Positions 47,641 to 57,263 of a stretch of DNA of 64,000 nt are shown here, in pieces (the stretch's first letter is position 1; every line of letters starts with the position of its first letter). Source of the DNA: a virus; the IMG/VR virus record IMGVR_UViG_3300042485_001041, positions 17,219 through 81,218 of that record; one strand, written 5' to 3'. The notes beneath the pieces were generated by a model. It worked only from the letters and a program-made list of their open reading frames with translations. It did no database searches and had not been told where the DNA came from. The position numbers and the translations under genes are program-made.

Positions 47641-48354
47641 ATGACAAGACCTCGGAGCGGTGCAGCAGGCGGTCGACGCCTGCCTGCGCCGTCTCCAGAG
47701 GAGCAACTAGGCGCGTTTTATGGCGTCAGCAGAACACAGACAAACAACTTAAAAAAGATTACGGGTGTTAATAACCCATTTCAAGGGCTGCCTACTTCAG
47801 CATCTGGTGGAGAGTTTGGCGAATACCAAGAGATTATTGGTATGCCAGAGACTATGAAGTACTTCTTAACTGATAAAGAACATGCAGAGATGGGTTACAC
47901 CAAAAATCTCGCAGGACTTCCTGCCTCAAAAGACAGACTAACAAGTCGTCAATTTTATGATGTCACTGAAGGTCCCGAAATGATTCCTGGATACAAGGGC
48001 CCTCAAATGGAAGAAGACACCTCAGCAGCACCATTGACAGTTGTACCAACCTCTACAACTAATCCTGCACGCCCACGAACTGTGGCGGCTGGCTATGACA
48101 GAGATGAAGAGAAAGTTACAGTTGTATTCCGCGATGGAACCTTCTACAACTACTATGAAGTTACACCTGCTGAATGGCAAGCATTTAAAGCCCGTGTTTC
48201 AAAGGGCCGATATATTTACAAGTATCTAGACTTTAAACCACGAGGCGCCGCAGACGTGGGTAGTATCTCTCAAACAGCACGAAAAGCCTTTTACAAGTTT
48301 ACTCGTGCGGCTCAAATCAAAAGCGGCGGTAAGAAGACTAAAGAACTGAAATAG
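47641..48354 (+). CDS. KTSC-domain protein
   Basis: 237 residues. AAGYDRDEEKVTVVFRDGTFYNYYEVTPAEWQAFKARVSKGRYIYKYLD at about 153-200 fits the KTSC domain, which is found in phage and lysyl-tRNA-synthetase-like proteins. LTSRQF appears in the middle. The N-terminal part has no known domain. Probably a head-related protein by location. Confidence 0.7.
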   Translation: MTRPRSGAAGGRRLPAPSPEEQLGAFYGVSRTQTNNLKKITGVNNPFQGLPTSASGGEFGEYQEIIGMPETMKYFLTDKEHAEMGYTKNLAGLPASKDRLTSRQFYDVTEGPEMIPGYKGPQMEEDTSAAPLTVVPTSTTNPARPRTVAAGYDRDEEKVTVVFRDGTFYNYYEVTPAEWQAFKARVSKGRYIYKYLDFKPRGAADVGSISQTARKAFYKFTRAAQIKSGGKKTKELK

Positions 48355-48361
48355 GGAGCAA

Positions 48362-48769
48362 ATGCCAAAGGTACACAATATCGGCCCAGTATTTGTTCAA
48401 CTAACTAACTTCCCATATGCCTGGGATAAGAAACTAGTAGTCCGTGGTTGGACTCAAGAGATCGAAGAGCCTTTTAGAACCTCAGCCCCTTTTATAGTAC
48501 GCTTGCCTGGATATCGGGCACTAGTCTTAGGGAAGTGGACTGGCATGCAATCTGAAGAAGAAGCGTTAAACACAGCGCTAAACAGACGGGATGTAACAGA
48601 GGATGATTTTACGGAAGAAGCAGGGTGGACACCAGCCGCAGACGCGAATCGAGAAACGAGTAGCCACAATCTCTACTCCAGATTTGATCTCATGGATGGA
48701 GCAAGCAATGTACACAGTGGGCAAACATTTAACGAGTTGGCAGCGCAATCAGAGCCAAGCAGATCTTGA
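48362..48769 (+). CDS. Hypothetical protein
   Basis: 135 residues; N-terminal beta part (PVFVQLTNFPYAWDKKLVVRGW) and a polar tail. AGGGAGCAA precedes ATG. Overlaps the next small gene by 62 bases. Confidence 0.65.
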   Translation: MPKVHNIGPVFVQLTNFPYAWDKKLVVRGWTQEIEEPFRTSAPFIVRLPGYRALVLGKWTGMQSEEEALNTALNRRDVTEDDFTEEAGWTPAADANRETSSHNLYSRFDLMDGASNVHSGQTFNELAAQSEPSRS

Positions 48770-48845
48770 TGAAGTACTTGTGGCTGCAGAAGCCTTTCAA
48801 GCCATTGCTAAAGAATTAAAGAGACGGTCTAACACAACTCTATGA
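48708..48845 (+). CDS. Small helical protein upstream of terminase
   Basis: 45 residues from ATG at 48708 (GGAG six bases upstream; ATG at 48696 also possible). A single helical domain (starts MYTVGKHLTSWQRNQ). It overlaps the terminase start (ATGA). Position suggests a terminase-associated or small-subunit function, but it is much shorter than usual small subunits. Confidence 0.55.
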   Translation: MYTVGKHLTSWQRNQSQADLDEVLVAAEAFQAIAKELKRRSNTTL

Positions 48846-50422
48846 GTAATATTGACGAGAAGTTTGAAGAGATAAGTCCAGAGTTCTTTTTAAACGAAGA
48901 ACAACCTGTAGACGAGCCTGTTGATGAGGCTCTTGATGAACTCTCACAGCAATTTGTTGACAAACTTATCGACAAGATTATGGACTTCTTAAAAGTCTTA
49001 GTTGGACACGACCTTCACCCTTATCAAAAACCGTTGGCACGTCGTGTAATCGAATCAGTAATCATTAACGATGGCGAAGAAATTACAGCCCTTGCTGCAC
49101 GTCAGTCAGGTAAGTCAGAGACGGTGGCTGACACAGTAGCCACATTGATGATTCTGCTACCACGTTTAGCAAAGTTGTACCCAGATTTACTAGGTAAATT
49201 TAAAGATGGCTTATGGGTTGGTCTATTTGCACCTACTGAAACACAGGCTGAAACCCTTTATGGACGCACAGTTAATCGCTTAACCTCTGAAAGAGCCCTT
49301 GAGATTTTGGGCGATCCAGAAATCGATGACAGCGCTACCCGCGTAGGTGGTGTAACACGCCAGATTCGTTTAAAGAAGTCTGGTTCAACAATTACTATGA
49401 TGACCGCTAACCCAAGGGCAAAAATTGAATCCAAGTCTTTTCATCTTATTGTTATTGACGAGTGCCAAGAGGCTGATGACTTTGTGGTATCAAAAAGTAT
49501 TTCTCCGATGCTTGCCTATTACGCAGGAACAATGGTCAAGACTGGTACGCCTACAACGAGTAAGAACAATTTTTACCGCGCTATTCAAATGAACCGCAGA
49601 CGCCAGACAACTCGTGGAAATAGGCAGAACCATTTCCAATGGGACTGGCGTGAAGTGGTAAAGGTAAATGAGAACTACGATAAGTTCGTTAGAAAAGAAA
49701 TGTTGCGTATTGGAGAAGAGTCCGATGAGTTCCAGATGTCGTACAACTGTAAGTGGTTACTTGAAAGAGGAATGTTTGTTACTTCAAACATTATGGATGA
49801 GTTGGGCGATACATCTTCGGAACTGGTTAAGTCTTGGCATAAAACCCCCGTCGTTGTTGGGGTCGACCCTGCTCGTAAAACTGACTCGACGGTTGTTACT
49901 GTGGTGTGGGTTGACTGGGATCGCCCTGATGAGTTTGGTTATTTTGATCACCGCGTTTTAAACTGGTTAGAGATGCAGGGAGATGACTGGGAAGAGCAGT
50001 ACTACCAGATCGTAAACTTCTTAGAAAATTATGACGTACTAGCAGTTGGCGTAGATGCTAACGGTGTAGGCGACGCAGTAGCCCAACGTTTAAAGTTATT
50101 GCTGCCTAGAGCCGAAGTTATGTCTTTAACCTCTAGCCCATCTGAGCAGTCAAGACGATGGAAACATCTACAGGCTTTGATTCAGCGCAAGATGATCTCT
50201 TGGCCTTCTCATGCAAAAACTCGCAGATTGCGTACTTGGAAGCGGTTTTACCAACAGATGGTGGATGCCGAAGTTACTTTTAAAGGACCTAACTTCTTAG
50301 TAGCAGCCCCAGATGAATCCTACGCACACGACGACTTTGTAGACTCTTTATCAATTGCTTGCTCGCTTACCCAAGACTTAGTAATGCCCGAAGTTGTAGC
50401 CTCTAGTAATCCTTTTTTCTAG
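48842..50422 (+). CDS. terL: Terminase large subunit
   Basis: 526 residues. ATPase: Walker A ARQSGKS (86-92), Walker B LIVIDE (202-207), and a coupling motif further on (KTGTPTTS). Nuclease: GVDPARKTDST with the RNase H-like Asp, and later DANG and AHDDFVDSL acids. It packages DNA into the prohead and cuts the concatemer. Confidence 0.95.
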   Translation: MSNIDEKFEEISPEFFLNEEQPVDEPVDEALDELSQQFVDKLIDKIMDFLKVLVGHDLHPYQKPLARRVIESVIINDGEEITALAARQSGKSETVADTVATLMILLPRLAKLYPDLLGKFKDGLWVGLFAPTETQAETLYGRTVNRLTSERALEILGDPEIDDSATRVGGVTRQIRLKKSGSTITMMTANPRAKIESKSFHLIVIDECQEADDFVVSKSISPMLAYYAGTMVKTGTPTTSKNNFYRAIQMNRRRQTTRGNRQNHFQWDWREVVKVNENYDKFVRKEMLRIGEESDEFQMSYNCKWLLERGMFVTSNIMDELGDTSSELVKSWHKTPVVVGVDPARKTDSTVVTVVWVDWDRPDEFGYFDHRVLNWLEMQGDDWEEQYYQIVNFLENYDVLAVGVDANGVGDAVAQRLKLLLPRAEVMSLTSSPSEQSRRWKHLQALIQRKMISWPSHAKTRRLRTWKRFYQQMVDAEVTFKGPNFLVAAPDESYAHDDFVDSLSIACSLTQDLVMPEVVASSNPFF

Positions 50423-50503
50423 TTAGACAACATAACTAGGCAAAAAGGGTGGAAACTATGTACTAAGGAAAAGGCCTTTCCAATACATCCTTAAGGAGTA
50501 AGT

Positions 50504-50899
50504 ATGACAATTTCACCAGCACCACAATTCCCAGAGCGTTCACCTCAGAACTACGAAATGAAGGGTGCCGACAACGCTACTCGTCGTGGACCACTTCGCT
50601 TTGAAGAAGGTATCGCTACAGATACAGACGTTCCAGCAGATTTCCAGAAGGGCATGATGCAGGGTTCTGCAGTTGCTCCAGGACGCCCAAACCGTAATGC
50701 CCCAGTATGGCAAAAGACTGCAGCAGAAACTCTTGCAGAACGTGCTCATGTTGGTTCAGCATCATGGGTTGAAGCACCAACATTCCTTGGTGAGTTCGCA
50801 CATGGAACAATGAATGACTATTCAGCAGCAAAGATTGAAACAGTTGCTCGCTCAGGCGGACGTACACAACGTATGTCAGCAACAGTCATAAACGACTAA
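50504..50899 (+). CDS. Hypothetical virion-module protein
   Basis: 131 residues, Ala/Gly/Arg-rich. AAGGAGTAAGT precedes ATG. Located between terminase and portal; no domain recognised. Possibly a minor head protein. Confidence 0.62.
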   Translation: MTISPAPQFPERSPQNYEMKGADNATRRGPLRFEEGIATDTDVPADFQKGMMQGSAVAPGRPNRNAPVWQKTAAETLAERAHVGSASWVEAPTFLGEFAHGTMNDYSAAKIETVARSGGRTQRMSATVIND

Positions 50900-50920
50900 T
50901 AGTTTAATAAGTACGCCGAG

Positions 50921-50946
50921 CCACCCTTGCACTAGTGTGAGGGTGG
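50921..50946 (+). terminator. Hairpin between head genes
   Basis: CCACCCT (50921-50927) and AGGGTGG (50940-50946) with a 12-base loop which itself contains CACTAGTG. No U-tract follows. Confidence 0.5.
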
Positions 50947-50968
50947 TAAGGCTATCCTTGGAGGAGAT

Positions 50969-51214
50969 ATGAAGAAACCAGCAAACCCAAAGTTGTATGC
51001 AACCATTGTTGCTATGGCACGGGCTAAGTACTCTTCCTATCCAAATCCTGGCGCAAGTGCTTGGGTTCATAAAAGATATATTCAAAGCGGTGGACAGTTT
51101 ATTGAAACCACTGAAGCAACACGTCGTGCTGGTATGGCACAGAAAAAACAAGACAAAGAAAAGTCTAAACATCTTGAAGAAAAGAAAGATGCTAAGAAAG
51201 ATAAGAAGAAGTAA
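50969..51214 (+). CDS. DUF5872-like small basic protein
   Basis: 81 residues. LYATIVAMARAKYSSYPNPGASAWVHKRYIQSGGQF is a small helical domain I associate with phage DUF5872 proteins (K-x-Y-P-x-A-x-A-W-V-x-x-x-Y), followed by a Lys-rich tail. It overlaps the portal gene start (TAATG). GGAGGAGAT upstream. Confidence 0.65.
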   Translation: MKKPANPKLYATIVAMARAKYSSYPNPGASAWVHKRYIQSGGQFIETTEATRRAGMAQKKQDKEKSKHLEEKKDAKKDKKK

Positions 51215-52950
51215 TGTCATTTCTTGATTTCAGCCCTCCATCGTATAGAGCGGCATCAAGCGACCTTACAATCTCAATCTCTCCACTCGGACTTGTAGAA
51301 CTTGCAGATGAAGAATTTGAAGTACACGGTCCCCGCCTAAACCGTTACTCACTTAACTGGGCGATGTACCTCGGTCATCACTGGGGTTACCGTCGTGAAC
51401 AAGGCGAAATGCAAATTGCGGTTAACTACTACCGCGCATTCAATGACTATCTTTCACGTTTTACATTTGGTAACGGTATACATTTTCGTTCACCTAAAGC
51501 AACAGAAGCAATTGTTCCAGACCGTTTAGAGCGTATCTGGGAAGTAGACAACGACAAGATGCGTGTTCTACTTGAGATCGGACAACAGGGCGGAATTACT
51601 GGCGACGTTTTTGTTAAGGTCGCATACGAAGAGCCATGGACAGACTCCGCAAACCATTTCCATCCTGGTCGTGTTCGCCTTCTTCCAATGAACTCATCTT
51701 TCTGTTTCCCTGAGTTCCACCCACACGATCGCACACGACTATTGCGTTTCAAGCAGAAGTATCGTTTCTGGGGAACATCCCTTGAAGGTACACGTCAAGT
51801 GTTTACCTATACTGAAATTCTTACAGATGACGTTATTGAAGAGTACGTCAACGATGAATTGATTGACTCTCGCCCAAATCCACTTGGTTTAATTCCAGTG
51901 GTACATATACCTAACGTTCCTGTTTCAGGATCTCCGTGGGGTCTCTCCGACGCACACGACATCATCACTATCAACCGTGCATATAACGAAATTAGCACTG
52001 ATGTCGCTGACATCATTAACTACCACGCATCACCTGTAACGGTAATCGTGGGTGCTAAAGCCTCTAACCTAGAAAAAGGCGCTAAGAAGGTTTGGGGCGG
52101 TCTTCCAAAAGATGCTCAGGTCTTCAACCTAGAAGGCGGTGCACAAGGTATTGACGGAGCCTTGAAGTACCTAGAACTATTAAAGCGCTCAATGCACGAA
52201 ATTATGAACATCCCAGAAACCGCACTGGGTCAAGTTCAAGCAATCTCTAACACTTCAGGTGTTGCTCTTTCTATTCAGTATCAGCCATTGATGAACCGTT
52301 ACTCACAAAAGGTAGCGCAGTACGGCAAGGGCATTGAACGAATTAACGAATTAGCACTTCGTACTCTGTTCTTAAAAGAACCAGAGACAATGTTTTACAA
52401 CCCAGACTTTGACGGCCCAATTAAAGAAGGCCAGTACCCACAACTTGATCCTAATGATCCAATCTCTTATCAGAACTACGCACATTTCCCAGCACCTCTA
52501 CCACTAGACAAGTTAATTGCTCTGAATGAAATTCAGACCAAACTGGGCATGGGTCTTGAGTCTAAGGAAGGCGCATTGCGTACCTTGGGCGAAGAGTTCC
52601 CAGAAGAGAAGTTGGAAGAGATTCGTCAAGAACTTATCTCAGATGCTCAGGCAGATGGCGCTCTACAACTTATCAAGATTCAGATTCAAAAACAGATTAT
52701 GGATATGACAGGCATGATGCCTGGGCCTGATGGGAACTCGGCTATCCCAATGCAGCCACAGCAACTAGGAGACGGCGACATTATGGGCGATGGAATGCTA
52801 GGGCCACAAGATCCTCAAAACCCAGAGAACGCAGAGAGCCAAGCAACTAAGGGCGCTGCAGTTCAGGGCGAAGCCGAGATCCGAAACAAACTTGTCACTG
52901 ATGCCTATGGAACAAAAATTCCACAAAGGAGAACAGTAGACAAGGAATAA
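51214..52950 (+). CDS. Portal protein
   Basis: 578 residues. Position between terminase and scaffold, size and features such as NYYRAFNDYLSRFTFGNGIHF, GLIPVVHIPN and IPETALGQVQAISNTSGVAL (clip/wing-like region) fit phage portals of the SPP1/N4-like type. The portal forms the ring through which DNA enters and leaves. The acidic C-terminus is Gln/Met-rich. Confidence 0.85.
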   Translation: MSFLDFSPPSYRAASSDLTISISPLGLVELADEEFEVHGPRLNRYSLNWAMYLGHHWGYRREQGEMQIAVNYYRAFNDYLSRFTFGNGIHFRSPKATEAIVPDRLERIWEVDNDKMRVLLEIGQQGGITGDVFVKVAYEEPWTDSANHFHPGRVRLLPMNSSFCFPEFHPHDRTRLLRFKQKYRFWGTSLEGTRQVFTYTEILTDDVIEEYVNDELIDSRPNPLGLIPVVHIPNVPVSGSPWGLSDAHDIITINRAYNEISTDVADIINYHASPVTVIVGAKASNLEKGAKKVWGGLPKDAQVFNLEGGAQGIDGALKYLELLKRSMHEIMNIPETALGQVQAISNTSGVALSIQYQPLMNRYSQKVAQYGKGIERINELALRTLFLKEPETMFYNPDFDGPIKEGQYPQLDPNDPISYQNYAHFPAPLPLDKLIALNEIQTKLGMGLESKEGALRTLGEEFPEEKLEEIRQELISDAQADGALQLIKIQIQKQIMDMTGMMPGPDGNSAIPMQPQQLGDGDIMGDGMLGPQDPQNPENAESQATKGAAVQGEAEIRNKLVTDAYGTKIPQRRTVDKE

Positions 52951-52952
52951 TT

Positions 52953-52973
52953 AAAGTTTATTCAGTAAACTTT
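52953..52973 (+). terminator. Hairpin after portal
   Basis: AAAGTTTA (52953-52960) and TAAACTTT (52966-52973) form a perfect eight-base-pair stem with loop TTCAG. AT-rich, so weak; it may be an mRNA processing signal before the highly expressed scaffold and capsid genes. Confidence 0.4.
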
Positions 52974-53082
52974 ACGTTTACCGAGACATGCGCATTTAAA
53001 TGTAATGCAATTATCTCATAACAACCAAGTGGCAAGCCGCAAGGCATTCGGACAATTACCTAAGAAAGATAAGTGAATCACT

Positions 53083-53850
53083 ATGGATAATGAACAAGAA
53101 ATTCAGTTAGAAGTTGCGAATCAAGACCTGATTCCAGCAGCGACAGAAGTTTTCCAGAATGAGGTTTCATCTGTGTATACCGCAGACGATATGGCTAAGG
53201 CTCGTGAGCAAGAAAAAGCCAAGTTATACCCTCAGATGGAAAAAATGAAAGAAGAACTTTCGACCTTGAAGAAGGCTCGTGAGGAAGAAGCAGCACGCCA
53301 AGCAGAAGCAAAAGCCAAGCGTGATGCTGAGAAAGCAGAAAAAGAAGCAAAGCGTAAAGCCGATGAGGAAAGTGAAATGTCCCTCAAGGAACTCCTCGCT
53401 AAGAAGGAGCAAGAATTTCAGTCTCAGTTAGATGCTGAACGTCTTGAGAGAGAAAAGGCTTTTGCACTTCTCGATAGAGAACGTCAGTTCCAAGAATTAA
53501 TGAACTATCGTCAAGGCCGACTAGAACAAGAACGTGACAGTATTGTTCCTGAACTAATCGACTTGATTCAAGGTAATTCACAAGAAGAAGTAGAGCAGAG
53601 TATTTCAATGCTTAAAGAGAAATCAGCAAGCATCCTGCAATCTGCGCAAGCAGCAATGCAATCTGCAAAGCAACAAATGGCAGGTACACGTATTACGTCG
53701 CCTGCATCAGGACCCCTCGATAATGATCCGTCACAACAATCGTATACACCCGATTCAATTCGGGACATGTCATTGGCAGACTATGCGAAACAACGCGCCA
53801 AGTTACTTGGCAACGCAGCATCAAATAGAGGCCAGGGTCTTTTCGGTTAA
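53083..53850 (+). CDS. Scaffolding protein
   Basis: 255 residues, highly charged. A long coiled coil (about 40-175, with EEAARQAEAKAKRDAEKAEKEAKRK) and Gln/Ser-rich C-terminus. Its place directly before the major capsid gene and the composition match phage scaffolds, which direct prohead assembly and then leave. No protease gene is visible nearby. Confidence 0.8.
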   Translation: MDNEQEIQLEVANQDLIPAATEVFQNEVSSVYTADDMAKAREQEKAKLYPQMEKMKEELSTLKKAREEEAARQAEAKAKRDAEKAEKEAKRKADEESEMSLKELLAKKEQEFQSQLDAERLEREKAFALLDRERQFQELMNYRQGRLEQERDSIVPELIDLIQGNSQEEVEQSISMLKEKSASILQSAQAAMQSAKQQMAGTRITSPASGPLDNDPSQQSYTPDSIRDMSLADYAKQRAKLLGNAASNRGQGLFG

Positions 53851-53884
53851 AACCCTCAACCAACTAAAGAAAGGACTGCCCTAA

Positions 53885-55012
53885 ATGGCGTCTGCAATTA
53901 CAGGCACTGGCCAACTCGCTGGTGCACCTACAGCCTACTCAGGCTCGAACTCAAGCCTTAACCAGGCTATTCAAACAATCTGGTCAAAAGAAATTTTGTT
54001 CCAGGCAATGCCAATCCTTCGTTTCGAACAGTTCGCAGTTAAGAAGACTGAACTAGGAGTTGCTCCTGGTCTTCGCGTTAACTTCCTTCGTTACAAGAAC
54101 TTTGCTGTTGATCCGTCACCTCTTACAGAAGGTGTACGTATGACAACAAACGCTCTAACAGCAGAACAGATTGCAATCACAGTTGCTGAACACGGCTACG
54201 CAGTAGCAGTTTCAGAACTACTTTTGAATGCATCATTCGACGATGTTATGGCATCTGCCTCACGTCTTCTAGGTCGCCACATGGCACAATACCTAGATGT
54301 ACAGGCTCGCAACACACTATCAGCAGCAACATCAGCAGTGTTCGGTTACGACCGTACAGGCGTACAAGGTGTTAATGACTGGTACAACGAAGGTACAGCA
54401 GCAACACAGATCTCAGACCTAGATGGTAACTTCAAGTTGTCAACTGGTGCTGTAAAGGATGCTGCTCTTACTCTTGCTGGCAAGAACATCCCTCGCTTAG
54501 GTGAGACATACGTACAATTCGTACACCCAAAGCAGTCACGTGACATTCGTTCGAACCCAGAGTTCATCGAAGTTACAAAGTACGCTGCTCCAGGTAACTT
54601 CATGCTAGGTGAAATCGGTCGTCTATACGACGTAGTATTCATCGAAACAACACAGGTTAAGAAGTTGGCAGTTAACGCTGCATACACAACTTCAACATCT
54701 GTTGGTGTTCCAGCAGATCAATACAGCATTCCTGTTAAGGCTAACACAGCCCCAGGTAATGGTGGAAACCCAGAGTCTGCAGATTTCACTGCAGAAAAGG
54801 GTTACCTAACAACAGCAACTGGTAACGGTGCTGAAGTTTACGAATCAATCATGATTGGTGACAATGCATTTGGTCACGCAATCTCTCTCCCAGTTGAACT
54901 TCGCGATGGTGGCGTTCTTGACTTCGGTCGTGAGCACGCTCTTGCTTGGTACGCAATTTGGGGTCTAGGCGTAATCACAGATCAAGCAATTGTGAAGGTT
55001 TACACCAACTAA
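53885..55012 (+). CDS. Major capsid protein (N4-gp56 family)
   Basis: 375 residues. NQAIQTIWSKEILFQAMPILRFEQFA, LTEGVRMTTNALTAEQIAITVAEHGYAVAVSELLL and LLGRHMAQYLDVQARNTL match N4-gp56-type HK97-fold capsid proteins. It forms the head shell. Strong codon bias and a downstream strong hairpin suit high expression. Preceded by AGAAAGGACTGCCCTAA. Confidence 0.9.
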   Translation: MASAITGTGQLAGAPTAYSGSNSSLNQAIQTIWSKEILFQAMPILRFEQFAVKKTELGVAPGLRVNFLRYKNFAVDPSPLTEGVRMTTNALTAEQIAITVAEHGYAVAVSELLLNASFDDVMASASRLLGRHMAQYLDVQARNTLSAATSAVFGYDRTGVQGVNDWYNEGTAATQISDLDGNFKLSTGAVKDAALTLAGKNIPRLGETYVQFVHPKQSRDIRSNPEFIEVTKYAAPGNFMLGEIGRLYDVVFIETTQVKKLAVNAAYTTSTSVGVPADQYSIPVKANTAPGNGGNPESADFTAEKGYLTTATGNGAEVYESIMIGDNAFGHAISLPVELRDGGVLDFGREHALAWYAIWGLGVITDQAIVKVYTN

Positions 55013-55028
55013 TAGTTTTACCCGATGA

Positions 55029-55059
55029 CTGGGGGCCCTACTCCTTCCTGGGCCCCCAG
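55029..55059 (+). terminator. Strong hairpin after major capsid gene
   Basis: CTGGGGGCCC (55029-55038) and GGGCCCCCAG (55050-55059) form a ten-base-pair GC stem with an 11-base loop. No U-run, so either partial termination or 3-prime end protection of capsid mRNA. Confidence 0.6.
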
Positions 55060-55094
55060 ACATCACTAATACCTAACTTAGGAGAATAAACACC

Positions 55095-55466
55095 GTGGCA
55101 AATAAACCAACAAGTCCGCTCGACGCAACAGGCCTAGCAGCGGAAAGAGCAACAAAGAAGAACGCAGCAGAACTACAAAAGCGAAAAGATGAAATTTCTA
55201 TCGCTGCACAGATTGAGGTAGAGAGCCTGGAACGGGATGTCTTTGATCCTAAGAAACCAGATGCTCCTCTAGTTCTAGACGAGATCGAAAATGTCGGAGT
55301 TTCAACTGCAGGTGACATGGTTGTTATCCGCACGATCACAGACATTGAAGACATGACATATGGAGTTGGTAACTCTTACACCTTTAAAGCAGGTGTTAAG
55401 TACCGTGTTCCGTCAGGTCTTGCCGCTTACCTAGAACAACTTGGATATATTTGGCGGCCAAACTAA
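55095..55466 (+). CDS. Hypothetical head protein
   Basis: 123 residues, GTG start (TTAGGAGAATAAACACC before it). N-terminal charged helix, then a beta part (GNSYTFKAGVKYRVPSGLAAYLEQLGYIW). By position a capsid-associated or head-completion protein. Confidence 0.65.
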   Translation: MANKPTSPLDATGLAAERATKKNAAELQKRKDEISIAAQIEVESLERDVFDPKKPDAPLVLDEIENVGVSTAGDMVVIRTITDIEDMTYGVGNSYTFKAGVKYRVPSGLAAYLEQLGYIWRPN

Positions 55467-55479
55467 GCCGTCAGCAGTA

Positions 55480-55541
55480 GTCCGTCCCTCAACTGGTTCC
55501 CGCCCTCCTCCCAGTTGAGGGGTCGGACCCTTTTCTTTTTG
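55480..55541 (+). terminator. Rho-independent terminator
   Basis: GTCCG plus CCCTCAACTGG (55480-55496) pairs with CCAGTTGAGGG plus CGGAC (55511-55528), followed by CCTTTTCTTTTT. It closes the capsid transcript. Confidence 0.85.
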
Positions 55542-55599
55542 TGCTGAATTAAGAGCAATTACACGAGATGATTGCTCTTAGTATTTTTACGGAGGTTAC

Positions 55600-56658
55600 G
55601 TGGCTAACATCTCAAGTCTTGCCGACAGACTGCGGTCTGAGATTGGCGACATTGGCAAGTCTTTTGTTTACCAATTTACAACTGATGGAACCACTAACCG
55701 TTTCTTTGTCCCGTACTCCCCTTTAGATGGTCTCAACTTAGTTGTAAACGTAGATGGGGAGGATGTATCGGATGCGGTAGAAGTAGAAGAGCAGACTGGC
55801 TTTATTGTTCTTGATGACACTCCTGCTGTAGATCTAAACGTAATTGTGGCGGGTAACTACTACCGTTACTTTACCAACTCTGAAGTATGTCAGTTTGTAA
55901 GTGATGCTTTTGAACAACACTCAACTTTTCACACAGATGCTTACGGTAGAGCAATGACTATTACTACCCTGCCTTCAGTAGAAGAATACCCAGTACTTGT
56001 GTACGCATCCACACTTGCGATGTATACCTTGGCTACAGATGCCTCGTTTGACATTGACATTACAGCGCCAGACGGAGTAATGATCCCTCGCTCTGAGCGC
56101 TATCGCCAGTTAATGCAGATGATTGATGTCCGAAAGAATCAATACAAGGAACTCTGCTCACAACTTGGTATTGGTCTGTACAAGATAGATGTATTTTCTT
56201 TGCGCCGTATTTCAAAGACTACAAACGAATACGTGCCAATTTATCAGCCACAAGAAATTGATGATAAGTCAACTAAGACTAGAGTTCGTCTACCTATTCC
56301 AACCTATGGAAATGTTAAAACAACTCCAACAACGGTTGTTCAAGACCTCAGTATCTACGAAGGCGATGCATACGAATTTTCTATTCGTTTAGACTTTGAA
56401 GTTAACAACTTAACTCCGTTGGCACAAATTAGAGTACTGCCAGGTGCAGCCTATGTAGTCACTGAATTTACTGTGACAAAACCAGACATTACTGAAGATG
56501 GCGATAATCAACGCACATTAGTTCTATCTTTAACAGGAGATCAAACTCGTTTACTTCCTGGTAAGTCTTACTATGACGTACAATTAACAGACGCAGAAGG
56601 CGTAACTAATACTTACGTCTCTGGAATAATCTTCGTTACAAAAGAGGTAAGCCAATGA
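55600..56658 (+). CDS. Putative head-tail connector / baseplate-like protein
   Basis: 352 residues, GTG start after GGAGGTTAC. N-terminal two thirds look like an adaptor (VYASTLAMYTLATDASFDIDITAPDG...ERYRQLMQMIDVRKNQYKEL); the last 110 residues look like an Ig/BppU-type beta sandwich (DLSIYEGDAYEFSIRLDFE). Order after the capsid gene suggests head-tail joining. The start overlaps nothing upstream; the end overlaps the fibre gene by four bases. Confidence 0.62.
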   Translation: MANISSLADRLRSEIGDIGKSFVYQFTTDGTTNRFFVPYSPLDGLNLVVNVDGEDVSDAVEVEEQTGFIVLDDTPAVDLNVIVAGNYYRYFTNSEVCQFVSDAFEQHSTFHTDAYGRAMTITTLPSVEEYPVLVYASTLAMYTLATDASFDIDITAPDGVMIPRSERYRQLMQMIDVRKNQYKELCSQLGIGLYKIDVFSLRRISKTTNEYVPIYQPQEIDDKSTKTRVRLPIPTYGNVKTTPTTVVQDLSIYEGDAYEFSIRLDFEVNNLTPLAQIRVLPGAAYVVTEFTVTKPDITEDGDNQRTLVLSLTGDQTRLLPGKSYYDVQLTDAEGVTNTYVSGIIFVTKEVSQ

Positions 56659-57251
56659 GCCCAAGCCAATACACACGTCCAGGGTCTGCCACTGTACCTA
56701 TTGCAGTTAACAACGTCGTTTTAATCACCACCCCAGAAGGTACAACTCATGCTTCTGGTTGTGGTTGTGGTTCTTGTTCTGGTGATGGGGGAGCCGTCAC
56801 AGGTGCTCAAGGTACACAGGGTGTTAGAGGCGCACAAGGATTACAAGGAGTTCAAGGTACACAAGGAATTGGTACTCAAGGTACCCAAGGAACTATCGGT
56901 ACTGCAACTCAAGGTACCCAAGGTACAACTGGTACTGCGACTCAAGGAACCCAAGGAACTATCGGTGTTCAAGGTGCGGACGGTATTGCCAGCGCTACCC
57001 TCGATAGCACTGATGACCTTACTGAAGGCACTACAAATAGGTACTTTACAGTTGGACGTGTCTCATATGAACACACTCAAGGAGCCGCCAGTGCTTCTTG
57101 GGCGATCACTCATAATTTAGGCTTTAAGCCTAACGTTACAGTTGTAGACTCTGCTGGTAACATTGTTGAAGGTGAAATTGCGTACACTAATTCGAACTCA
57201 TTAACGGTCTCCTTTCAATCCGCTTTCTCAGGTTATGCCTACATATCTTAA
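56655..57251 (+). CDS. Collagen-like fibre protein (short)
   Basis: 198 residues. An N-terminal beta part with G-C-G-C-G-S-C, then G-x-y repeats rich in Thr and Gln (about 53-112) and a C-terminal beta domain (YFTVGRVSYEHTQGAASASWAITHNLGFKPNVTVVD). DLTEGTTNRYF also occurs in the big fibre at 60719. Probably a trimeric tail or head fibre. Confidence 0.75.
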   Translation: MSPSQYTRPGSATVPIAVNNVVLITTPEGTTHASGCGCGSCSGDGGAVTGAQGTQGVRGAQGLQGVQGTQGIGTQGTQGTIGTATQGTQGTTGTATQGTQGTIGVQGADGIASATLDSTDDLTEGTTNRYFTVGRVSYEHTQGAASASWAITHNLGFKPNVTVVDSAGNIVEGEIAYTNSNSLTVSFQSAFSGYAYIS

Positions 57252-57263
57252 AGGAGATAGACC